NCBI RefSeq assembly: GCF_025399195.1 | Contig: NW_026252099.1 | Coordinates: 186,001 to 250,000, forward strand | From: Umbelopsis ramanniana AG | Lineage: Eukaryota > Mucoromycota > Umbelopsidomycetes > Umbelopsidales > Umbelopsidaceae | DNA length: 64,000 nucleotides | Direction: 5' to 3' | Shown: positions 23,589 through 34,858 of the stretch, in pieces | How positions within the stretch are numbered: position 1 is the first letter of the stretch | Layout: every line of letters starts with the position of its first letter | Translations under genes and position numbers: made by a program | Notes under the pieces: generated by a model | Databases searched by the model: none | What the model was told of the DNA's origin: nothing | The model's input: only the letters and a program-made list of their open reading frames with translations

Positions 23589-23780
23589 ATGCCTGGCACT
23601 AACCAAAACCCTCGAAGGGCAGTTGTCACATCCCCACCTTTTCTACCAATGTGCTACCTATGTAGCCAGGAGCGAACAAATGCGGCTGTTTGTCCCAGAT
23701 GTGGCCATCGAAGGCTTTTACGCTGCACAATTCAGCGCCTATGCATTTGCTACAATTGCGATTATTTCAAATATTTTTGA
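23589..23780 (+). CDS. Small cysteine-rich protein, possible zinc-binding, 63 aa
   Basis: A 63-codon frame beginning MPGTNQNPRRAVVTS. It contains CYLC, CPRCGHRR, a single Cys in LLRC, and CICYNC, spaced like a treble-clef or zinc-ribbon pair. I do not recognise the family. A TATA-like repeat lies just upstream and the start context is AAAAGATGC. The stop is TGA followed by C, a leaky context. The same frame stays open for 21 more codons beyond it with plausible protein text (QRFNPPGPEANIDTK) before a second TGA. It may be a genuine small gene, a gene with one premature stop, or an exon of a longer gene. It is the only coding candidate in 3.2 kb. Confidence 0.4.
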   Translation: MPGTNQNPRRAVVTSPPFLPMCYLCSQERTNAAVCPRCGHRRLLRCTIQRLCICYNCDYFKYF

Positions 23781-25929
23781 CATATACAGCATCAGAATCA
23801 ACGATTTAACCCTCCTGGCCCCGAGGCAAATATAGATACCAAGTGAGGAGTATACTCAATGTGCATATGCCAACAATAAAAGAAAAAATTACTTCCTAGA
23901 AAATGGACCGTGCATCGTGAGGAAGTTTACCTTCTCATGGCATTCAATTAATAAAATGGGCATTCATACTACCTCGATAACCTTTCCATACGAATATCGA
24001 CGGCAAATGGATATGTAATCAAACAAGATCAATTCCTGCATAAAGTACCATTTCACAATTGCCAATTTTGCGCGATACTTAGAAGAAGAAAAAAAAAATC
24101 GACAACCAGGTTTAGGGGAACAATGTTGTAAAATTACCTCATCGTCGTCTGTAGATCAAATTTGAATGCTGGGAGTGTAAAGGCGAACGCCTTGCTTTTC
24201 AAGCTTGAGGACACCATCCATTTATTGGTGAACAATACGCTATGAATGCTGAGGTGAAAAGCGAACTTTGTTTTCAGTATAGAAAAATTGCATTTATGCG
24301 CTACTTCAAAATAAACTGGTGTTGCGGCACATATGGATGGAAAGCTGGACCGATGTATGCCTTCATGGAGCTAATTTTAGGTTCCGCTCAAATTTGGCAA
24401 GGACGTAGATCTTTCCTTCCGGAATGCGATGTAGCGGTATATTTATAAGGACAGATTGTGGGAGATCAACAAACCACGTCGGCAGACGAAGGTAAAATGA
24501 CAGCATATTTGGATGCAAGGGCCATATTCCAGATTGATAGTCCATTGACGGTAGCCTTTAGGTGAGGACTGATCACGTTGTCGGCAGTATTTTATTAGTA
24601 GGAGTGTATGTTGGGGGGCGCTATTGTATACGTCTGTATTGTCAATGACTTCGAGAACCTTGAAAAGATTTTAGTTGCTTCCATTGGCATATGAGCGACC
24701 TCATATGTCATCACAAGATAAGTATGTGAGGATCGGTTGTAGTATAGAGCCATTTATCAGGGCGAGGAGAGATCGATTTTGAAGTATGGAGAGCAGTCTT
24801 GTACCGGCTGTTTTCCAGCGCAGTGCTTACAATATCAGTTACTTAAGCAGTAACGACCTTCCACTTCAGATGTAGCAAAGGCACGGCCTGCTTGCCTGGC
24901 GCGTGGAAGTGCCAACATATTGAATTCAAAGCAAGCTTAGCTGGAAATATTCTGAATTTCTTCATCAAGTATTTTAGAATGGTAAGCGGGTAAAAGATTC
25001 ATGTCTTCATATTAATGAAAGCTCAAGCTCACTACTGCTTTTTCTCAGCTTGGCAACATGTGACCCAGGTTGTCGGATTGGTGCAACACTGACTGTTTGC
25101 TGGCTCCGCAAAGGCAGGAGAGATCAGAAATTAGGGTTTGTTTACGGGTTCGACGCCGATAATGCTAACCTTCCTAAGGCTTTACAATAACTGCCAGATC
25201 TTGCTATGCTCATTTGAAAAATTTATGCTATAATCAAACATAGTTGAAGACATTATAACTATATCAGAAAATAAATGAGGGCAATATTAGCTGTCGGATA
25301 CTTATACCACAGGTCAACTTCTTTTGACGATCTTCGAAAAGCTCAGTATGAATAAGACAGACAAGATATTACTTGTCACTATGCACAGAAGTTGTGCGTA
25401 ATTTTCTTTGATATTCTGCAAATGTGCCGAGCAACAGCTACTTTGCATTCCATGTCATCAAATGAAATAGTTCAATTTTTTTGTTTTTATTTTTTTTTAA
25501 TTTGAAAAGCTGGCCCTCGCGTGCAAACTGCATCAATTCAAATTGGGACAACATATCCTTAATTCATTGGTATCAGACCTAAGATGAAATACAGAATAAA
25601 AAATAATATCATAAGGACAATATTTGCAGCGCTTGCACTTTATGAATAATCTAAACAGGTGTCTTCGTAATCATGTTAGTGTAAATTGGTCACATCTTCT
25701 TGAGCAGTCTCCAATTGCTAACTCACAACGGATCTCCATTTAAGTCACTTATATCCATAATGACTCTTTATGCCGGCGTCCTTCACTGTTATACACTCAC
25801 ACAGCACGTCAACAACCAAATCATAAAAGTTAATGGTGAAGGGAAATTTTTATAGCAATTTTTATACTCGACGCATTCTAAAGCATCTTCATCAGAAATC
25901 AAACGGGATATAACACAAGTAAAAGCAAT
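23781..25929. other. AT-rich intergenic region, no clear gene
   Basis: About 2.1 kb of AT-rich DNA ending at the 3' side of the carnitine acetyltransferase gene. A few Cys-containing peptides appear around 24157-24448 (for example CWECKGERL, then an in-frame stop, then KINWCCGTYGWKAG), just after a CTGTAG acceptor-like site. They may be a decayed continuation of the small ORF at 23589. No terminal repeats or transposase text were seen. Confidence 0.35.
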
Positions 25930-28173
25930 CTAGAGCTTGGGCTGAGCGGGAACCTCAGTAAGGAGGAGATCACGGAGATCGTCAGCAGCATCCTCAAGGT
26001 GCTGCTTGAACTGGTGGGTACCGTTGATATACTTCTTTCCAGCAACCTCAAGATCCTTGACACTGGCAACGTTGAATTGCAAAGAGTCGTTCTTGATCAT
26101 GTAAGCACATCCGTAACCGTCGTTGACAACCTGACCCCAACCATAGGCAGCGAAAGTTTCTGAAGAAAGCTGGGAGGTAGACAAGAACCAGTGCTGGGAG
26201 TAAGCGTAAGCAGGGTCTGTGAAAAGGGTAGGCTTGGGCTCATTGGCTTGAAGGCTGTTCTTCAAACCGAACAAGTGACGGTCGACACCGTGGGCGTTGA
26301 CGCAGTCAGCCATGTAAGCACCCTGGGTCTTGAGGGCAGCACGGAAAGCAGCAATCTTCTGCTCAACAGAGGCATTGGTGTCTTCCATGGACTTCACAAA
26401 GTTGATGGACTCAGTGCTAACGGTACGGCTAGTCTCAGTACGTCCGCGCTGGAACTTGCGAGTCTGGGCCGATTCGTAGGTAGGACGGCTAACACCGAAC
26501 ATTCTGTAGTAAGCCAATTGAATGACCATTTGAGCAAAACCATCTGGTGAGCACTTGAACTTCTTGATCAAGTTCTTGCCAAAGGCTTGGTAGGCGAGGA
26601 CAGTGAGGTCATGCTTGGCAATCAATTGGTCAAAGTTAGACTCAGCCTTGCTAACAGCTTGCTCGACCTTGTCGTTGATGTGGAAGTTGAGAACCTGAGG
26701 AGCAGGAAGGTCTGATCGAACGGATTCGCTGCCGTGGTCGATCTTGTTGCGAAGCAAGTTAGTGCAGACGAAGTCGTTCAAACGAGCGGTGTTGGTACCG
26801 TCCATGGAGGAGTGCTAAAATTGAAAATAGTGTGCATGCATGCATGTGAGTCCAAAAGTTCCAATTATTGCCGCCTTCCTTCCAAATCAAAAACTCACCT
26901 CGCCGTTGAAACCAGCCTTGCCGTTCTCAAAGACAATAAATTGACAGGGCTTGTCGAAGAAACGGTTGCGACCGTCACCGTGCCAGCAAGCACGAGAGAG
27001 TTCATCACGGGTGACAGGAGAAGAGTCATCCAAGCAGACCATGAAAGAAGAGGTCTCAATCTGCTTCAACAACTCCTTGTTCTCGGGATGAGCAGCAATC
27101 AAGGTTTCGCGATACTAAAAAAAATGAGGATAATGTTAATCAGTCATCATGATCGGAGTTCAGATTCACATTTTGGAGGGAAAAAAGCTCACGTCAGTCC
27201 AATTATCACGATTCTCGGTGGTCAAAACACCAATAGGAAGGGCCTTGGAACCACGAGCCTCCTCAATGATGCGAGCAAATTGAGCCTCGAGCTCGGTGGT
27301 GGAAAGCTGCTTACCGTTGTGAACGGTGTCAACAATGTAGAACTTGTTGTTGCGAGCAACGACGATGTGAGTGTTCTTGATGGGGTCATAGGACTCTTCA
27401 ACATCAGAAGGCTTGACAGGAATACGGCAGTTGTTGAACATATACTTGTAAGAGTCCATGCACATGGGCTCACCCTTAGCATACTCGGGCTCGAGATTGC
27501 ACCTATGGAAAATGGGTTAAAAATCAGAAATTTCAAAGCCTTTTTTTTTTTCGGTGGCACCAGGGTACTTACTCGACAATTTGGCGCTTGAACTCCAAAG
27601 CAGCAGTGGTGATAGCAGCAGCACGCTTAGCAGGGGTGCGTCTAAGCTTATCATCCTTATAACCAAAGAAGTAGCTGACATAGATGACAATAGGGTCACG
27701 GTAACCCATATATGCCTGATCCAACCACCAGTCCTCCATCCAGTTCACAATACTAGGGTCATTGGCACGTGCCATCAAACGTTCTTGAAGCTTCTCTCCA
27801 ACACCACCCTTAGTTTGGAACTCTTGAACAGCCTGTACAGTCTTTTCGTAATCAGCATCGTTCAACAAAGGACGAACGCTTTGAAGGTACTTTTGCATGG
27901 TAGCAGCCAAAGGGGGGACTGGCAACTTGGGAAGGTTCTTTTGGTAACGAAGCATAGGACCAGCAGCCTGGGGGTCGATGGGAGTCTTGGGGGCAGGCTT
28001 GGTAGTCATGGCTCGACGGGGAGCAGCAGCGGTCTGAAGCATTGCGAAGAGAAAAAAGGGGGAGAAAGTGAGACTTTGGGGCTTTTGTTTGTTTATGAGC
28101 GAGAAACTTGAGGTACACTTACAGCTTGTCTGGCAGAGTTGAATGACATTCTAGCAAAGGATCTAACAGACAT
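25930..28173 (-). CDS. Carnitine O-acetyltransferase, mitochondrial/peroxisomal
   Basis: About 650 aa in five or so exons. It moves acetyl groups between CoA and carnitine so that acetyl units can cross membranes. The choline/carnitine acyltransferase fold is full length: RYQKNLPKLPVPPL, WMEDWWLDQAYMGYRDPIVI, then PMCMDSYKYMFNNCRIPV, and GKAGFNGE spliced to HSSMDGT, which supplies the catalytic His. Further C-terminal blocks are YRMFGVSRPTYESAQTRKF, the substrate/CoA-site region, and YGWGQVVNDGYGCAYMI. The N-terminus MSVRSFARMSFNSARQA is an amphipathic, Arg-rich mitochondrial presequence. In-frame Mets also occur at 28149 and 28009. The C-terminus is QPKL, a weak PTS1-like ending. The neighbouring carnitine carrier supports the role. 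Confidence 0.93.
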
Positions 28174-29102
28174 TAGAAGACTGATCAAGGAGAGATGCCA
28201 GGTAGTTGAATATTAGTGGGGAGACGCGGGGCGGGGGGTGACTGAGGTTTTTATATTCTGGTTTTCTGTCAGCACAATTACAAGGTCACACACTTGCCTG
28301 AGTCATTGGAATTGTGAATCCCTCAACCCCATTCCGTGAAGATAGTATGAAGATTTTAAATCTCCTTTTCAATTCGCTTCTTTCTTTTCCCCACCTTTTC
28401 TATGTCTTTTTCTATACTTCTTTTCATTCATATCTTTCTTACGAATATCCTTAGTGTAAATAGTGGACTTCCGGAGTATCAAATGTGTCGCACATACGGG
28501 CTACTTTGAAAGTACCCACCCATTGGCGCATCTGATTGGTTGCAAAGTACCGACAAATTCCGGTGTTCGTGAGAGACCTTTCATGGGAGACGCTTGGAGA
28601 GGCCCTGAAGGTCAGCTGGTAAACTAAGAGAATTCTCAGCGGGTGCACCTGAGCTTCAAAAATAAAATTATATGTTTCATTTCCAGTGCGGAGGAATGTG
28701 GAGTGAAGAAGAGATTCTGTTCAAACCAACATCGATTTATTATTGCTGTTGGTGAGTGACGGTAGAGCCATGAACTGGCCAATGGTATGGACATTGAGTC
28801 ACTTGTACCCCGGTGGTAAGGTAATGCCCTGTCCTGTGGTGCCTTTTTTGGTTTCATTCGTTGTGTTTCTTAAGATGTCCGGCCCATTCATTTGTTTAGA
28901 GTGAGCAGTGCCACAACATTTGATCTCGTGTTTCGGCCATAATTCATTACAATACCCCCTTCTCACTATATGTTAGTCAAACCATCTTCGTGAGCATCGA
29001 TGACAATGATAGCATCATGCGAACCCATTTCCAGAAATAGCAAGAGGTGTATTTTTTCTAATTCGTAAAGAATAAAATGTACAAAAATTATCTAACAACC
29101 AT
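28174..29102. other. Promoter region of carnitine acetyltransferase and 3' region of the carrier gene
   Basis: About 930 nt between two head-to-tail genes. It includes a TC-rich stretch at 28373-28440 (AGAAAAGG-rich on the coding strand) that resembles a leader. Open frames here are short and featureless. Confidence 0.45.
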
Positions 29103-30294
29103 CTAAAAGAGCTTGTTCATAGCGCTGGTGGCAAGTTCGACACCAAGGAAGGTGGCGGCGTTGGCAGGGAAGGCGCGAAGCATAGCAGGGCCAAGACCCT
29201 TGAATAAAGCACTAGGGCCCTCCTTCTTCAGGATTTGCTTGAGAACATCACCAGCACCAGTGTAGGTTCCAGCGGGGGCAGATTGCAATCGAGACTTGAT
29301 AACATCTGGTGGAATAGCGATAGTCCACATAGCAACACCAGCCATACCTGTAGTCACAAAAGATGGGTTAGATAAGATGCAACACACAGCAAGATCTTCT
29401 CAAGAGCCGGCGCCCGCTCTTGAGCAGATTGCTTCATATCATATGAAAGCTGCTACTTACCACCAGCAAAGAGAACCTTGGCGGGTTCCAAATCCTTTCC
29501 TTCAGTAGCAAGGCTCTTCTTCGTTATTTCATAAGCAGCAAAGTAGACGGCAGATCCAGGAGCATCACGCATCAAAGTGGCACCAGTGCCTCTGAAAATG
29601 GACTTCATACCACCTTCCTTGTACAATTGTCGCACAACATCAACAGGACCCTTGTATTTTTGTTCGCCACCTTGGCCCTGAATTTGCAACAAGACCTTGA
29701 TGCGCTCTGAAGGAGCCATGAACATGGTAGTGGGAACAGCAGAGAAAGCACCAGCTAAGGCAATCTCAGCAGTAGACAAGGATTTGGATTCTCGGTTGGG
29801 GGTAGCCAAGTAGACCAACTTCTTGCCGAGATCATAAGACTAGGAACAAAACAATTAGGACTTTGAAACCCTAAGCAGTCAGTCCAAAATCAGTCATGTA
29901 ACTTACCCAAAAGCTCACAGCAAAGATGGGAGTGACGCCGACAAGTGGAGTGGACATTCCACGGTATAATCCAAAGATACCATCTTTCTTGACAGTTTGG
30001 GCAAAGCAATCAAAGGTGCTTTTGTAGATACCTTCAGTAGTTTGAAGTCGAACCTTGACCAAGTCAAAAGGTTGTCTAATAGACATTACAGTTGAGTGAT
30101 ATAGCACAATCTCATAGGCTCGGTTTCTTATGAAAGTCGACTTACCCCACCAAGACAGAACAAACACCACCGAAGCCACCAGCAATAAAGGACTTGATAG
30201 AAGAGGTGGTTTGCTTCTTAACTTCAACAGCGTCGACATGGACCTGGTCCTTGAGATTAGGGGGAGTTGGCAACACAGCGGCTTCAGAGGACAT
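29103..30294 (-). CDS. CRC1: Mitochondrial carnitine/acylcarnitine carrier
   Basis: About 300 aa with introns near 30130-30080, 29905-29840 and 29455-29350, start MSSEAAVLPTPPNLKDQVHV. A mitochondrial carrier family protein that exchanges carnitine esters for free carnitine across the inner membrane. Three repeats each carry the PX[DE]XX[KR]X[KR] signature: QPFDLVKVRLQ, APSERIKVLLQ and IPPDVIKSRLQ. The text FIAGGFGGVCSVLVG and RGTGATLMRDAPGSAVYFAA matches the carnitine carrier branch (yeast Crc1, animal SLC25A20). The second signature has SERIK in place of a more usual D/E-x-x-K, as in other carnitine carriers. The neighbouring gene encodes carnitine acetyltransferase on the same strand. Confidence 0.92.
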
Positions 30295-31022
30295 TTTGGA
30301 AATGGGGACAAATGGGAACAGAAAGCAAGTGTGGAGTAGAAAGCTGGAAGATATATTATAGCTTCCGTATTTTTTGCACGTGAATGGGGGAATCAAAAAA
30401 TTCGCTGACCAAGTGGAAACAGATATCCTGAGTTTAAAATCGTCTGATACACTGTAAATCCTCACAGTTGTTATAATGGCTGGTGATTTAAAGTGTTTAA
30501 AGTCATGGAATCCGTTGTTAAACAAAAAAAAATTAAAAGATCTTTGGAAACAAATGCGATAGAAAGGCAGAATAACTAGCCTTCCATGAACGCTCATGTT
30601 TATGAGTGTGACGTAACATTGCTTGTCTTAAGGTCACTTAACGTTGTCCAGCCTCTCCTTGGACACAGCGAAGCCACAGCTCGTTTATAGAAATTGTAAA
30701 TGAAACCCAGTTGGTGCCTGAACGGACCATTTTTCACCTTTCCTGCAGTCAAATCCATGGCTACCATTCAGATGCTCTAGCGTAGCCTCCCAAAAAACGT
30801 GACTCACTGCATTTCAATCTGTTTCGCGTAAAGAATGGCGCAGATCCGTCTTGTCCGAAATTTTGTACCAAAATAGCAGGCATCAGGCTGTGTGACCTTG
30901 CTATGGCTGAGCAGCTTTTTTTTTTATATATACTTTGTTTTTTAGAATCTTCCACTTCTTTTCTCCACCTTCAACCGCTCTTCTTCTAAATCAATCATAT
31001 ACTCAACTTTGAAGAAAAAAAA
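30295..31022. other. Divergent promoter region
   Basis: About 730 nt between the carnitine carrier start (minus) and the membrane protein start (plus). A TTTATATATAC element at about 30922-30932 lies about 95 nt before the plus-strand ATG and may be its TATA box, followed by a TC-rich leader. No gene is seen. Confidence 0.45.
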
Positions 31023-32421
31023 ATGCCTTCCGTTGAAAAGACCGTACGTTCGATTTCAAACAGCTAACATGACACTTTTACCGCATCCTAACCCTTTCTA
31101 CCCTATAGGTTAGCAGGCTGACAGAATCACGATGGTCGATATTATATATTTTGCTGGCTACTCTACAAGCCATCATCATTGTTGGCATTCAAGCGGCCAT
31201 TGCCTATGAAAACTCTAATGAAGCTAAGAGAATCATGGTGAGCAACGTCGACTCACTCTTACACGACCATGGGGACGCAAATGAACGATTTGACCGTATG
31301 CGGTGGGAAAACGTTGCGTTCTGTGGCTATCAAATCTGGTTCTGTGCAATGGCATATGATTCCGTAAGGCTTATTGATTTGATGTTGTTTGTGTGTTTCA
31401 GTCAATTGATTTGATTTGCTTTGTCTCTTACAAAGGTTGTCAACCAAAATATAGCTGAGGTCATTGCTATTTTCAGTATGAACCTCATCTGCGCAATTCT
31501 AGGTGCACTGGAGATTGTCGACAATGATCGTTGGATCAATACGCTGAGCCCCTTCATTGACGTATCGATTTTGAAGACCGCCGGCAAATTAGAGATTGTT
31601 TTGGCCGTCATATTACCCGTCTTCGCCGTTGCTTTTGCACTGCCCAGTTATAAGTTGACCAAGCAACTTGGTTGGACACGCTACAAGAAGATTGGAGCTG
31701 ACCTTGCCATTGACAGTAAGCATATATGTTTGGACAGATCAATGCCTTGTCAATCATGCTGACCTTGTTATGCTACTACAGAAATGTACCGTGTATATCA
31801 ACAGTTCCTACTGGTTCTCAAGATCGACATCTTTACAGAGTTCATCGTGTCCCTTTTCTTTGTTATCAAAGGAGGTATTGCTACTGATGGCGTCAAGTCT
31901 ACTACTCCTTGGATTGAATACGTTCAAGTTGGTGTGACGGCGTTGATTTTACCAATGCTAATTGCTGCTCGAGTTGCTGTAAGTACCCAGGTTAAGCGAA
32001 AAGTGGCTCGGCTGAGCATAAAATACTAATTATAGGTATATTTAGACCAACGCTGAGAACAACGCAGGCATCATCACATTCATCGTCTTTCAAATCATCG
32101 TCGTATTCCACTTTGCCCTCATGTTGTATCTAACCATTGGAGCTTCTGACAAATGGGTCATATGGATTTGCTTTGGTAAGTTGTTACATGAACTCAGTTC
32201 ACTAAATGTGTATCCATTCATCAAACATGTCCTAACCGTTTTAAACAGTCGTCATTGGCCTAGTCATTACTCTCACAACCATTGTACTGGCCATTATATG
32301 TCAGCGTAACTTTGGACATGGTTTAAAATCTGTCGTTCAGAAGAAACCAAAGGGTGAACACGATGGTATCAAGGAACTCCATGCCCTTGAGGCTCAAGAC
32401 TCGTGGAAGATTGACGACTAG
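31023..32421 (+). CDS. Multi-pass membrane protein, UPF0658-like Golgi protein
   Basis: Six exons, start MPSVEKT then VSRLTESRWSILYILLATLQ after a 60-nt intron. About 350 aa with seven or eight hydrophobic helices: LLATLQAIIIVGIQAAIAYE, VAFCGYQIWFCAMAY, IFSMNLICAILGALEIV, IVLAVILPVFAVAFALPSYK, FLLVLKIDIFTEFIVSLFFV, VGVTALILPMLIAARVAV, FIVFQIIVVFHFALMLYLTI and VVIGLVITLTTIVLAIICQ. The pattern of a cytosolic Trp-containing start, an E/N-rich first loop and WTRYKKIGAD between helices resembles the fungal UPF0658 Golgi membrane family (S. pombe C1952.10c). No biochemical function is known for that family. The C-terminal tail is polar and ends SWKIDD. Confidence 0.55.
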
Positions 32422-32802
32422 TCCCTATGGATACTTTATCCTATTTACCTTCAAATGTGGTCTGTTTCCCGCAAACAGCATTAGTATATACCATGTATCT
32501 ATACAAGCATAATCCCTCTGTCTCTCATTCTATCATTCTCCCCGACCTTTTTACCTGTTTTGAAAACATACCACATATTAAAAGCCATTATTGTATTAAT
32601 CGTCCAGCAAATTTTCACATGAACGCATCAAGAGTATGGCTATTTTGCAGTTTCACTTTCTTCTATGTATTGTTTTAACAAATCCCTTGACCCCTCAGTA
32701 GCTAGCCGCTTTCGACTACTGACGGCTAATTTAGAATACATGATCACAACATTTAAATTTGAAAAACATGACAAAAGAAAGAACTCAAACACCCTATGGT
32801 AT

Positions 32803-34858
32803 TTACTGATAATTCGCGCCGCCCCCATATCCGTGCATCATTTGTGGTTCGGAGTATGGCATAGCAAAACCTGGTACGGCAGCGTTGGCAGCAGGATATG
32901 GATGTGGTGCACTTGAGTCAATGCTTGCTTCTCTGCTAACGTAATCATTGTACAATGAATCCAAAAATGTTGCGTCCGACTGAAAAAAAAATATGTATCT
33001 CGTTCAATATGCTGTGACCAACCTGTGCTCAATTAAAATCTCCAACGTACCTGTATAAGATTTAAGTACTGCTGAATAAATTCTGGTTTAGAAAGGACGG
33101 TGGGGCTCCTGATTCGATCCTGAATACGCGGGCTGGTCAGTTCTTGTGCTTGCTGCAGTAGGAGAGGTGGTGCCCCACTTAAAGAACGCCGTTGCTGTTG
33201 TGGGTGTGGTGGAGTTGACTGCTGTAACTGGGGGGAGTATGGATGAGGCTCTGGCATTTGCATGGAAAGCTGTTGCGGTGGGCGTGGCAGTTGTTTGGCG
33301 GGTGATCCTCCCATCAAAGTATCCAATAAGGTTGGCTTCGATGGCATAGCTTTAGGGGAAGTGTAGGGTCGTTGCTGTGACCCACGCTGGTTCAAACGAG
33401 GAGATCTGGCTTGATTGACGGGAGAGGCTGCTGTAGGGCTTTGGGGCTTATTGACAGAAGCGCCTTGCAACAAGGCAATCAGTGGGTTTGTCTGTGGGTG
33501 ACTTGATCCGTTTACTGTAACCGGTTGCTGCTGATTTACAAATGGAGACTGTTGCTGTACAGAAGGAGAATACGTTGGTTGTCGTTGTTCATATTGTGCA
33601 GGCGATTGCATTTGGGCATGCAACGGCGGTTGCTGTCCTTGAGGGCTAACCGGTTTTGCTCTCTTCAAAAGGTCTAATAATGTATTTGCCGGGTTCGATG
33701 GCACCTGCTCCATAGCTGGTTCTTTTACAGGATTACCTCGCAGTTGGTTGAGCAATGCTAAAGACGGATTAGGTACAGGTGTATCAGATTGAACTGGAGC
33801 TTGTGGCTGTTGCATCGCGTTATGGAACAAGTCGTTGATTGACAATGCCTTGCCAGGAGGGGGAGGTGGAGTTGTTTGGTGAATTGCGTTAGTGAACAAG
33901 TCGTCAAGAGGTAAAGACTTGGGCTTTGGTGGTGACATGGCAGAGACTGCTTGTGGATTTGCTTTTTGGAATAAAGCAGCAAGATCGACGGATTTGCCAA
34001 CCACAGGTGAATTCACTGACGGCTGCTCATTCAGACTAGCTCTACCAAACAGTTGATCAAGCGAAACACTCGTTGGTGCTGCAGGTTGTTGCCCTGTATT
34101 CTGTACATTGTTGGCACCGGATCCAAATAAGGTTGCCACATCAATACTTGTACCAGCCGAAGGAGTCGTTTGTACGTCCTTTGCATCTCTCATACTGAAT
34201 ATGCCAACAGTGAGTATTTAATACTATAAGCCATTCCAAACATGAAGCTTACTTACTTTATCATCTCTTTACATATCCTTTCGCGATCGTCAACTTCATA
34301 CAGCCAAAGGCAGCATATATCATCTATTAAAGGCGTTTGTTATTAGAATGCCGCATGACCCGTTATCGATTCGCACAACGAACTTTTCTATACCTGATGG
34401 TGTTTGGTATATAATGTACTCATCTTGTAGTTCTATCACCAAATCTTCAGTCAATAACAAACGATAGTTGTCTATGCTCAGGCGGTTTAAAATGTATATT
34501 CCGTAGTGAGGAGGTACGTTTCTGTGAGGTCAAAGTTGTGGATTTAGATCCAAGTGTATATATGAATTGAACGATCAATGCCACATCTCAAGACGAGAAT
34601 TACATAAGACATACCTTTTGATTAAAAAAACGGTGCCTTCAATTCCTTTCTTTGCCTGTCAAATGGGAATGTGCGTCTAAGCGGGACGGTGATTTTACGA
34701 GTTGCAGTAAACGTTCTACAGGAACATACCCAGCCAGCCTTGGATTGGTCGAAACAGTAAACAACTGCGTGACTAGATTGATCTAGTAGATCAATGATAG
34801 AAGGATCGTGACGCCTTAGTACTGATAAATTAGCTGCTTTTCGTGCCTTCAAGTCCAT
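32803..34858 (-). CDS. DCP1: mRNA-decapping enzyme subunit DCP1 with extended C-terminus
   Basis: About 560 aa. Dcp1 is the EVH1-fold activator of the Dcp2 decapping enzyme in P-bodies. The N-terminal 120 residues form the Dcp1 domain in small exons: MDLKARKAANLSVLRRHDPS, then VVYCFDQSKAGW, KKGIEGTVFLIKR, PPHYGIYILNRLSIDNYRLL, LTEDLVIELQDEYIIYQ and CCLWLYEVDDRERI. A long Pro/Gln-rich region follows with at least five repeats of an S-[IVL]-D-x-x-x-LF pattern (SIDVATLFGS, SVSLDQLFGRA, SVDLAALFQKA, SLPLDDLFTNA, ALSINDLFHNA) plus LL variants. The final helix block LSKPEFIQQYLNLIQ, spliced to SDATFLDSLYNDYV, resembles the trimerisation domain of animal DCP1. Yeast Dcp1 lacks these parts. Confidence 0.87.

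Noticed and set aside
24157-24448. Cys-containing peptides (CWECKGERL, WCCGTYGWK) as an exon of the small ORF at 23589
   Set aside because: Stops interrupt the frame and the best donor at 23842 joins in the wrong phase; kept only as a hint in the region note.
25130-25185. GGGTTCGACGCCG, resembling a tRNA T-arm
   Set aside because: Flanking bases do not pair as a T-stem or acceptor stem, and no A-box is found at the right distance.
26734-27591. 285-codon open frame antisense to carnitine acetyltransferase
   Set aside because: Shadow of a codon-biased exon; it crosses the introns of the real gene and shows no recognisable protein.
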